A DNA stretch of 64,000 bases from a virus, in the IMG/VR virus record IMGVR_UViG_3300009158_000034, positions 107,005 to 171,004 of that record; one strand, 5' to 3'. Of this stretch, positions 32,290-39,198 are shown one piece after another. Position numbers and translations under genes: made by a program. The notes beneath the pieces are model-generated. The model worked only from the letters and a program-made list of their open reading frames with translations, searched no databases and was not told the DNA's origin. How positions within the stretch are numbered: position 1 is the first letter of the stretch; each line of letters starts with the position of its first letter.

Positions 32290-32751
32290 TTATTTATCCT
32301 TTGATTCAGCTTGTACTACACGCTTACGCAAACTACTGCTACTGAAACTATGGTCACGGCTATTGAATACTAATTCAATCTTACGCTTCTCGCAGATTGC
32401 TCTACCAGTAAAGTCTTTCTCCATGTACTCAACCCCTAGTATACGCACATCTACTGGCAATGTCAACAGTATGTCTTCCAAATCTTTTTCTGTATTGTAA
32501 ACAACAATTTCATCTACAAAACGGACAGCACTTAAACTGATTTGGCGTTCAACAATACTTTGAATGGGAGCATTCTTATCTGGTCTATCCCATTGTGCAT
32601 TATTTTGTAACCCAGCAATGAGGTAATCGCAATGATTCTTAGCTTCACTAAGCATTGCGATATGTCCTGCATGTAATATATCAAATTGCGAGAACACGAT
32701 ACCTATCTTTAGGCCTTGTAATTTTAGTTCTTTGATACGGTTGAATATCAT
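32290..32751 (-). CDS. Cytidylyltransferase-like nucleotidyltransferase, 153 aa
   Basis: An HxGH-type nucleotidyltransferase. The motif LHAGHIAML lies near 27-35 and a late SSSSLRKRV segment is the ISSTxxR-like second motif. Size and layout match glycerol-3-phosphate cytidylyltransferase or the RfaE/HldE C-terminal domain. Substrate unknown; could activate a sugar phosphate for the nearby glycosyltransferases. It overlaps the MNERI gene upstream by four bases. Confidence 0.85.
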   Translation of the reverse strand: MIFNRIKELKLQGLKIGIVFSQFDILHAGHIAMLSEAKNHCDYLIAGLQNNAQWDRPDKNAPIQSIVERQISLSAVRFVDEIVVYNTEKDLEDILLTLPVDVRILGVEYMEKDFTGRAICEKRKIELVFNSRDHSFSSSSLRKRVVQAESKDK

Positions 32752-33020
32752 TCTTCAACTCCAAAAAAGTGTTCTTTAATTGCTACATAACTGTCAACAC
32801 CACATTGAACATAACCATCCCAATGTGTGTCCTTCATCATAAGTTCATCTTCCAGCACAGGCAGATATTGTTCTCTTACTTGATTCATACATTCAGCTAT
32901 AATCAATTCAGCAAGATTTTCTAAGTTTTGTTTGTCATCATCATGCCCGTATAAGCTAGACCGTTTTAATGCCCAATCAAATCCAGCCTGTTCAGCAAGT
33001 TGTTGAATTCGTTCGTTCAT
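32748..33020 (-). CDS. MNERI-family small protein, distant copy (90 aa)
   Basis: MNERIQQLAEQAGF start, LENLAELIIAEC centre and IKEHFFGVEE end show it belongs with the copies at 14-15 kb, about 17 kb away. Overlaps folE and the nucleotidyltransferase by four bases each. Confidence 0.75.
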   Translation of the reverse strand: MNERIQQLAEQAGFDWALKRSSLYGHDDDKQNLENLAELIIAECMNQVREQYLPVLEDELMMKDTHWDGYVQCGVDSYVAIKEHFFGVEE

Positions 33021-33700
33021 TTCCCACCCCGAGCCAATTGATAGAATTCTGCTCTTGCTGCTGGATCACTTTTGAATCCACCACCTAATTTACTTGTAAC
33101 AGTACTAGAGCCAGTATCTTCTACACCTCTTGATTTAACACAATAATGTTGTGCATCAATCATGACCGCAACATCTTCTGTCTCAAGGATATATTGCAAT
33201 GCGTGAAAGATTTGTTCTGTCAATCGTTCTTGTATTTGTGGACGCTTGCTAAAGTATTCTACGATACGATTGATTTTACTCAATCCAAGTACTTTCTGAT
33301 TGGGAACGTATGCCACAGTTGCTAGTCCATCGATGACTACAAAGTGATGTTCGCAATTGCTTTGTACATTGATATTGCGTTCGCATACCATTTCGTTGTA
33401 CTTCATCTTGTTATCAACTGCTGTACATTTAGGAAATGCCTCATAATCTAATCCCCAAAAGATTTCATTGACATACATCTTTGCTACACGTTTTGGGGTG
33501 TCAATCAGACTATCATCTGTTAAGTCAAGACCTAATGCTGTCATAATATCAGCAAATAATACTTCAATGACTTCAATCTTGCCTTTACGGTCGATGATTT
33601 GACCTGTCTCTTTGATAGGAGTTTCAACTCCCATCTTAACCAAATGTTCGTGTACTTTTTGACCCAACTCTGGATCTGTTTTTGTTTTATTATAACTCAT
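33017..33700 (-). CDS. folE: GTP cyclohydrolase I FolE
   Basis: Makes dihydroneopterin triphosphate from GTP, the first step of both folate and 7-deazaguanine synthesis. The zinc ligands are visible as C116-X-H118-H119 and C187 (YCVKSRGV). LGLSKINRIVEYFSKRPQIQ is diagnostic. 227 residues, typical. In a phage with QueD, QueE and a DpdA-like enzyme, its role is to feed DNA base modification. The leader upstream contains a strong hairpin (33736-33763) and a GATAAATA box. Confidence 0.95.
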   Translation of the reverse strand: MSYNKTKTDPELGQKVHEHLVKMGVETPIKETGQIIDRKGKIEVIEVLFADIMTALGLDLTDDSLIDTPKRVAKMYVNEIFWGLDYEAFPKCTAVDNKMKYNEMVCERNINVQSNCEHHFVVIDGLATVAYVPNQKVLGLSKINRIVEYFSKRPQIQERLTEQIFHALQYILETEDVAVMIDAQHYCVKSRGVEDTGSSTVTSKLGGGFKSDPAARAEFYQLARGGK

Positions 33701-33735
33701 AGATAACCTTCCTTTGTGATGGTTTTTGTTTTGAA

Positions 33736-33763
33736 ATGTAAGCTACCGTTGTGTAGCTTACAT
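33736..33763 (-). other. Strong hairpin in the folE leader / after the histone-like gene
   Basis: An eleven-base-pair perfect stem ATGTAAGCTAC / GTAGCTTACAT with a six-base loop. Depending on the transcript it is either a terminator for the histone-like gene or a 5' leader hairpin of folE. The U tract is weak. Confidence 0.55.
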
Positions 33764-33766
33764 ATT

Positions 33767-33774
33767 TATTTATC
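33767..33774 (-). promoter_or_regulatory. Possible late-promoter-like box GATAAATA before folE
   Basis: GATAAATA on the minus strand, immediately upstream of the leader hairpin and 66 bases before the folE ATG. Confidence 0.35.
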
Positions 33775-33779
33775 ACAGA

Positions 33780-33968
33780 TTAAGCCTTAGCTTCTTTTCT
33801 TGCTGCTTTTTCAGCGGTGATTTCATTACGGCGAGCCTTGACTGCTTTAGCTAGTTCACCCAATGCTTTACGGGCACGAGTTCCTGCTGCTGCATTACCT
33901 TTTTCAAATTTTTCATGTTCGGCTTCGTATGCTGCCAATTGTGTTTTAATATCATTATGTGCGTTCAT
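33780..33968 (-). CDS. Histone H1/Hc1-like small basic protein, 62 aa
   Basis: The core EKGNAAAGTRARKALGELAK matches the Hc1-type histone-like family (chlamydial Hc1 and phage relatives). The whole protein is an Ala/Lys/Glu-rich helix. Such proteins bind and compact DNA without strong sequence preference. It is the only DNA-condensing candidate here besides Dps. AAAGGAAA ribosome site. Confidence 0.72.
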   Translation of the reverse strand: MNAHNDIKTQLAAYEAEHEKFEKGNAAAGTRARKALGELAKAVKARRNEITAEKAARKEAKA

Positions 33969-33993
33969 TTTATTTCCTTTTTAAAATTTTTTT

Positions 33994-34377
33994 TTATTCG
34001 TCAAGTCTGGTGATTTCTAAATCACAATCAATAATCATTTCGCATTCGTCTTGACTCCAGCCGTGTTCTTCTAAGTCAAGCCAAGAATTACCTTCTTCAA
34101 AGAATTCTTCTATCCAAGCTGTAGTTTCTTCATCACAGTCATCTGTGTCAACTTCTTCCCAGCAACCATCGCTAGTTTCAACTAGTTCAGCTTCATATCC
34201 GCAGTCGTACATATCTACTCCTGCTTCAATATCAGGGGGATTATCATCTTCTGTTTCTACAGTAAATTCTCCCCAACGCCATCCTGTTTCAACCATGACC
34301 TTATTACCATCTTTAGTAAGATAGTTACGTTCAATGATTGATTTCTTCCATGTTGGTTTTACACTCCATATTGCCAT
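33994..34377 (-). CDS. Conserved acidic phage protein, 127 aa
   Basis: Very acidic, with VETGWRWGEF and ETEDDNPPDIEAGVDMYDCG segments and a C-terminal DECEMIIDCDLEI. I recall close relatives in T4-like cyanophages, all uncharacterised. The charge suggests a DNA-mimic-like surface, which is inference only. Confidence 0.75.
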   Translation of the reverse strand: MAIWSVKPTWKKSIIERNYLTKDGNKVMVETGWRWGEFTVETEDDNPPDIEAGVDMYDCGYEAELVETSDGCWEEVDTDDCDEETTAWIEEFFEEGNSWLDLEEHGWSQDECEMIIDCDLEITRLDE

Positions 34378-34378
34378 T

Positions 34379-35554
34379 TTAATATTTCCTTTCTTTAGTG
34401 TGTTTTCTGTAATCAGTACTCATGCGTAGCATATCATCGCCCTTGCCCTCTAATATATCACAGATTCTATCAATCGTGCTATCGTTACGGTCACTTATCT
34501 TTCCCATGTTCTTATGAGGCTCTTGTAGAAGCCTACGTAACTTACCAATAGCATTATCAATGCTCCAAGGGATATACAAACGGTCAGGATCGTTAGCGAA
34601 AGTTTCAGGGAAGCTACGATAAGCAGGATAGAGAACATTGCATCCGAGTGCATCAGCCTCACTGACTGTGTTCGAAACCCAATCTTGTAACGCACAGTTA
34701 AATACAACCCGACTATCATTAACAATGTTGTAGTATTCATTCTTTTCTAAATCCTCATGTATTGTCAATAGTCCACGACTCACCAAGTCGCGGGTTCGTT
34801 GCATATAGCTGTCGCTATTAGATTTAAGTTTACCCCCGCTACACACGCAGAATTTAATATCAGTGTCTGGGTTTTCAGTGTACCATTGTTCAATGAGGTC
34901 CATATAGAAATCAGGTTGTTTCTCCTGATCCCAACGGGCACTGAATACTACACGATTCTTTCGTTCATTAAATGGCTTGATACTAGCGACACGACCTTGT
35001 ACTTCACTCTTGCCAAATGCTAATCCACTGATATTGTAGATTGGAGCACGCCAACCTGCAATCTTCATATGCATTACCATTTCTTCATTAGTTGCTAGTA
35101 CACCGTCTACGAACGAATCAACCATCTTTTCATAATGCCCCATAAATTCTGACATATTCCAAACATGTACAAAATCATCAGGATCAATAGACTGGGCAAG
35201 ACAGCGAACAAAAATACGAGGACGGTGCTCACTACTGATTTGATTGAGTATATAAGGTAGGCTCTCAATACCGGGCTGAAACATGTCCTCAAAGTAGATA
35301 ACATCTTCATTGTTCAGTTCTCCTGCTTTCATCATCTTGATTAGATTCATCAGTTGACTCATACCGTAGTATGTGCGACCATGTGCATCTAATACTTGAC
35401 CCGTTACTATTGCTTGGTCATTACTAAGTGTTTCCCCGGGTACTACAACATAGTTGATACCTCTAAGATCAAACACCGTAGTATTCCACTCTTGCAATTG
35501 CAGAGTGTACCTTGCTTTGTAGGGCTCAAGCCCCATGTAATATAGCTTACGCAT
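34379..35554 (-). CDS. GT-B glycosyltransferase, about 391 aa
   Basis: The start is ATG 35552-35554 (MRKLYYMGLEPYKARY), overlapping the stop of the 68-residue gene as TAATG. The VVFSARWDQEKQPDFYMDLI segment opens the C-terminal nucleotide-sugar domain; SNTVSEADALGCNVLYPAY carries the family 4-type Glu. The protein recalls phage glycosyltransferases near DNA-modification genes. It lies between folE and the DpdA-like gene, so glycosylation of a modified base is possible but unproven. Confidence 0.78.
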   Translation of the reverse strand: MRKLYYMGLEPYKARYTLQLQEWNTTVFDLRGINYVVVPGETLSNDQAIVTGQVLDAHGRTYYGMSQLMNLIKMMKAGELNNEDVIYFEDMFQPGIESLPYILNQISSEHRPRIFVRCLAQSIDPDDFVHVWNMSEFMGHYEKMVDSFVDGVLATNEEMVMHMKIAGWRAPIYNISGLAFGKSEVQGRVASIKPFNERKNRVVFSARWDQEKQPDFYMDLIEQWYTENPDTDIKFCVCSGGKLKSNSDSYMQRTRDLVSRGLLTIHEDLEKNEYYNIVNDSRVVFNCALQDWVSNTVSEADALGCNVLYPAYRSFPETFANDPDRLYIPWSIDNAIGKLRRLLQEPHKNMGKISDRNDSTIDRICDILEGKGDDMLRMSTDYRKHTKERKY

Positions 35555-35760
35555 TATGGACGAGCGTTTTCTTGCCACTGATCTCTCGCAACTTTTCCAG
35601 TTGCGAATTTTGTATACTGACGATAGACATAACTACGTTGGTCGTAGAGTTCTGCTTCGTTGTACTTATAACCAAAATCCACGCAGAATTCTAGATATTT
35701 CTCTAGGTCCTCAAAGATTTGTTGAACACGTGGGTTTGATTGAAAAGTTTGTTTTGCCAT
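35554..35760 (-). CDS. Hypothetical protein, 68 aa
   Basis: A Tyr/Gln-rich helical protein (RVQQIFEDLEKYLEFCVDFG). I recall relatives in cyanophages beside the T-fold gene that precedes it here. Function unknown. Confidence 0.68.
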   Translation of the reverse strand: MAKQTFQSNPRVQQIFEDLEKYLEFCVDFGYKYNEAELYDQRSYVYRQYTKFATGKVARDQWQENARP

Positions 35761-35769
35761 TTTATTTCC

Positions 35770-36222
35770 TTAGATAGCGAGGTTAGTTAAAGGTTTAGTT
35801 ACATTATAAAAAATCGTAGCACCATTCTCATTGTCCTCTGAGACAGTGATAGTGATATTACGATCTGGATACCGAGTTGCAATAACCTCATAAAGATCAT
35901 CACTAATCATTTCACAACTTTTGTAATACAATGCAAGAATGCCTTGAGAATATTGATTCTCTAACCATCGTTTGAATTGAATAAACTCAATATCACGGTC
36001 GTTGTGAAATACTTCAATCGTCACCTCAAAGTGAAAGATGTGACGATGTGGAGTTGCTAAAAAGCTAACATCATACTCATCACCTGTTGCCAAGTTAGGG
36101 TCTGTTGCTGCTGCGGGGTATTTATGAATACCTTCTTTTTGAAAACGTACAAAAATTGTACGCATTGCTTTATCTTTAATTCGTTGACGTTTTTCAGCCA
36201 ATACTTGCGTTTGTTGTTCCAT
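35770..36222 (-). CDS. PTPS/QueD-like T-fold paralogue, 150 aa
   Basis: The plan resembles a degenerate QueD. TPHRHIFHFEVTIEVFHNDR stands for the zinc-ligand strands, IQFKRWLENQY for the FxxLK helix, KSCEMISDDLYEVI for the TAENLA helix and VSEDNENGA for the final Glu strand. It is distinct from the true QueD at 31733. I recall conserved cyanophage homologues called hypothetical. It may bind a pterin or deazaguanine intermediate; the assignment is from pattern only. Confidence 0.6.
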   Translation of the reverse strand: MEQQTQVLAEKRQRIKDKAMRTIFVRFQKEGIHKYPAAATDPNLATGDEYDVSFLATPHRHIFHFEVTIEVFHNDRDIEFIQFKRWLENQYSQGILALYYKSCEMISDDLYEVIATRYPDRNITITVSEDNENGATIFYNVTKPLTNLAI

Positions 36223-36431
36223 TATCTATCATCCTCAAAATTAACTCGTTCATGGTCTTCATCCCATTGAAGTCTTGTATATCTTCTTAACTCTAAGTAT
36301 ACATCAAGCCTATCTATTTTCATATCTTTAAGGGCATCTACAGTAAAGTCTTTATCCTGTTCTGCTGCTAGTATTTTATCATCAAGGTCCTTGAGTTGTT
36401 GTTCTAATCTTGCAATTCGTTGTCTATACAT
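36222..36431 (-). CDS. Coiled-coil protein, 69 aa
   Basis: Heptad-like sequence (ARLEQQLKDLDDKILAAEQD) over nearly the whole length. Shares one base with the T-fold gene downstream. Function unknown. Confidence 0.66.
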   Translation of the reverse strand: MYRQRIARLEQQLKDLDDKILAAEQDKDFTVDALKDMKIDRLDVYLELRRYTRLQWDEDHERVNFEDDR

Positions 36432-36435
36432 ATTA

Positions 36436-38031
36436 TTACTCCAAAACTAATGACATAGCGTCATCGCTATCTTCTATTTCCTCAATTGGTTCTTCATCTA
36501 CAGTAAACAATTCATTAAACATAGTCATAGCATTAACTGTTTTTTTACCACTAATACCTTGGCTACCTGATTGGAATTGTTTCCAATAACTACTATGATA
36601 GTCAATCAACTCCCATGCTTCATCTTTAGTTTTCTTTGAAAAGATTTCATCAACTAATGTAGTGAAGAATCTATCACCTTCAAACTTATGAACAATCATC
36701 TTAGGAATCACACCTTGTTCATATTGCCGATTAGCCTCTTGAACTGCATTCATATGCATCCAAACATTGTGACTTTGAATCAATGTGTAACTCAATGTAT
36801 CCCAACTTGTTTTAGTTTCTTTGCCATGTTGTCCTAAGAATCCTACCCCACGATAACACATATCTTTGAGTGTAAGTAAATCAGTTACTGGACTATCCGT
36901 AAATGTTTTATGTATTCCTTCAGCTAACACCGCATCACGAAACTTGCGAGTATCACTAGCATATGATTTCTTCTCGGCAGTCTTTTCCATTTGATAAGAC
37001 CACTTCTTATTATGTTGAATAGTTGTATTAAAATATGCCAATCCTTTAGCTGCACTATAAAATGGACTTGCACAGTCAAAAGTAATTTGAAGTTTAGGAT
37101 TATGATATTTACGAATAGCTTTTTGAATATCAGTAAACAATACTGCATATTCTAATATACTTGTACCCAAACAATGTACTAAATCATGCTTATCTTCACG
37201 CAATAACCCGTCGTGAATTATTTCAGTCAATCTACGCAATGTCAAATGAATGTCAATTTTATTTTGTCCACCGAACGCCCATCCGTTAAAATGATTATCT
37301 GGATAGATATTTGGGTCACAGTATTTTTTCATTTCAGTATACCATGTATCGCTGGCTGTATGATTACGACCCTGCAACACATTTAAAAACTTGCATTTCC
37401 CTGAGCGATTTTTTATAAAATATTCATTATTGATATGAGTAGCTGTTATAGCTTCTTCAACATTTTTGATACCATGCAGACTTTTTCCAGTACCTGGAAT
37501 AGTGTTACCATCACTATCTTTTTCTACTGTCTTAGGGTCTTTCATATGAAAAGTAAGTTCAGACTGACTTGGTATATCTAAACACATACCATAGTCCATG
37601 TATGTGTCCATCCATGTTAATACTGCTTTGCGTTTTTTCATAGCACGAGGACAGTTAGGATCCTTCCAGTCTGCGGGCCATTGACCTTTTAAAATTTGAA
37701 AGCCACCACTGTCACCCAACATGAATGTACCTTGCTCACGCTCACGTATGATACTCTCATTGTTATCGTTCACAGTGGTATCTAAGTTAGCATGACCGGC
37801 AGAGTATAGTCCCCACTTGTAATAGTAAAGACCTTCTTTGCTGTTTAAGAAGTTTAATTTCTCAACATCGCCCTTGAACCCTGCAGGGATGCGAGCCTGA
37901 TCAAAGTATGGTTCACCCTTGCGTTGCTTACCCAAACCAGCAATATAGAAACTGCTGACTGCGGGTAAGAACAATGCCCATTCAGGGTCTTGTTTTAGTG
38001 ATAGATTATCCTGGACCATATGGTAAATCAT
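36436..38031 (-). CDS. dpdA: DpdA-like DNA 7-deazaguanine transglycosylase
   Basis: A 531-residue tRNA-guanine-transglycosylase-like protein; DpdA enzymes exchange guanine in DNA for a 7-deazaguanine. TGT landmarks are DSGGFQ at 107-112, LNVLQGRNH near 215-223, AFGGQNK near 251-257, HCLGTS near 285-290 and FDCASP at 317-322 in place of the TGT nucleophile segment FDCVxP. The long C-terminal half is typical of phage DpdA, not tRNA TGT. With QueE, QueD and FolE it completes most of a base-modification pathway; no QueC is seen in the window. The start may be M1 or M5; both overlap the upstream gene. Confidence 0.85.
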   Translation of the reverse strand: MIYHMVQDNLSLKQDPEWALFLPAVSSFYIAGLGKQRKGEPYFDQARIPAGFKGDVEKLNFLNSKEGLYYYKWGLYSAGHANLDTTVNDNNESIIREREQGTFMLGDSGGFQILKGQWPADWKDPNCPRAMKKRKAVLTWMDTYMDYGMCLDIPSQSELTFHMKDPKTVEKDSDGNTIPGTGKSLHGIKNVEEAITATHINNEYFIKNRSGKCKFLNVLQGRNHTASDTWYTEMKKYCDPNIYPDNHFNGWAFGGQNKIDIHLTLRRLTEIIHDGLLREDKHDLVHCLGTSILEYAVLFTDIQKAIRKYHNPKLQITFDCASPFYSAAKGLAYFNTTIQHNKKWSYQMEKTAEKKSYASDTRKFRDAVLAEGIHKTFTDSPVTDLLTLKDMCYRGVGFLGQHGKETKTSWDTLSYTLIQSHNVWMHMNAVQEANRQYEQGVIPKMIVHKFEGDRFFTTLVDEIFSKKTKDEAWELIDYHSSYWKQFQSGSQGISGKKTVNAMTMFNELFTVDEEPIEEIEDSDDAMSLVLE

Positions 38032-38392
38032 TAACCTCTTCTTTTTTAATTAAAGTTCTGACAATACGTATCTGTTCTTCTTTTTGCTTGATAGTGTCTA
38101 GTAAATCTTTGATAGTGGGATTAGTTTCTGCTAATGCTGATAATTCCATTTCTTCATCACGCTTTTTTCTAGCCCAATCAAGTAATGATTCTGCATCAGA
38201 TGATAACCCAATACTTGCATAGCTAGTATTCATTGTCATCCAAGTACTTCCGTCAAACACTTGCGTATCAGTACCATTAATACGTATCATCCCTTGAATA
38301 GGATTGTTTATATTCTGATTGATATAGGGAACACTAGTGTTCCCTGCGGAAACAACGGTGTACTTACCCATTGGAGCTATACCCTTGATCAT
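38006..38392 (-). CDS. Conserved T4-like phage hypothetical, 128 aa
   Basis: An N-terminal beta-like region (GMIRINGTDTQVFDGSTWMT) resembling a short virion or tail-tip strand repeat precedes a charged coiled coil. I recall it next to sliding-clamp genes in aquatic T4-like phages. Function unknown. Overlaps the clamp gene by four bases. Confidence 0.7.
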   Translation of the reverse strand: MIKGIAPMGKYTVVSAGNTSVPYINQNINNPIQGMIRINGTDTQVFDGSTWMTMNTSYASIGLSSDAESLLDWARKKRDEEMELSALAETNPTIKDLLDTIKQKEEQIRIVRTLIKKEEVNDLPYGPG

Positions 38393-39120
38393 TTTTTGTT
38401 CGCTGGAAGCAAGTAAACATATGTTGCGATACCACTATCAACTGTAATCTCAGTCGCACCTTGTTCGCTAATCTTGACTTTCTTGTCACCAACTTGATCC
38501 ATGATACTCAAGAATTCTTTAACGGGCCACTTATGTGTACCAGCTAGTGTACCAGTCACTGGGGTGTTGAACACAAAGTTACCACTGTGAGTTGATGCAT
38601 CACCAAAGTATATCTTCAAATCACTGCCATCAGTTTTGAATACAAAATGTTCTTCTTCGCTATTAGCATTTGCTTGCTTTTTAAGACGTTGAATACCTGC
38701 AACTGTCGGCTCAAATTCAACATTCCATTTAGCACCTTTGAATGATACACTCTTAACTTTTTCATCGACTACGCTTTTAAGCATAAGACGATAGTCATTA
38801 ACAAAATCACCGTTCTTTGTTTCGAAATGAATAGTAGATGGAACATCTACACCATCACGCTGAGTACGAACAACATTGATTTTAGCATCTTTGTCATATT
38901 CGTCAAACCCGATAATTGTCTTGAGTTTACTCAAGTTAGGCATACCAAACACACCGATAAAGTCAGCTAGTGGGTCTTTGAATGTACCACTTACGATAAC
39001 ATTTTTGTTTTCAGCTACTGCATTGATAGTAGTCTCTGTATCAGTACCAGTAACTTTAACAAGTTCAATTGTACCAAGACCATGCGTATGGTCAATTAAG
39101 TCTTTTAAATAATCTTTCAT
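38389..39120 (-). CDS. DNA polymerase sliding clamp (T4 gp45-like)
   Basis: A 243-residue trimeric-type clamp (T4 gp45 is 228). Recognised from overall plan: an N-terminal helix plus strands, LADFIGVFGMPNLSKLK, and the C-terminal WPVKEFLSIMDQVGDKKVKI and ATYVYLLP strand. It tethers the polymerase at 39199-41904, and in T4 also activates late transcription with gp33/gp55. Strong promoter at 39163-39191 and AAAGGAAA ribosome site. Confidence 0.88.
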   Translation of the reverse strand: MKDYLKDLIDHTHGLGTIELVKVTGTDTETTINAVAENKNVIVSGTFKDPLADFIGVFGMPNLSKLKTIIGFDEYDKDAKINVVRTQRDGVDVPSTIHFETKNGDFVNDYRLMLKSVVDEKVKSVSFKGAKWNVEFEPTVAGIQRLKKQANANSEEEHFVFKTDGSDLKIYFGDASTHSGNFVFNTPVTGTLAGTHKWPVKEFLSIMDQVGDKKVKISEQGATEITVDSGIATYVYLLPANKK

Positions 39121-39162
39121 TTTGTTTCCTTTGTTTAAAATATTTAGGAGTTCCTATCACGT

Positions 39163-39191
39163 ATTATAGTGGAATATATTGCAATAGTCAA
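39163..39191 (-). promoter_or_regulatory. Sigma70-like promoter for the clamp operon
   Basis: Minus strand -35 TTGACT (39186-39191), 17 bases, -10 TATAAT (39163-39168). Confidence 0.8.
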
Positions 39192-39198
39192 CACCAGT

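Noticed and set aside
33736-33763. Riboswitch (preQ1 type) before folE
   Set aside because: Only a simple hairpin is visible; the A-rich tail and pseudoknot expected of preQ1 riboswitches are not evident.
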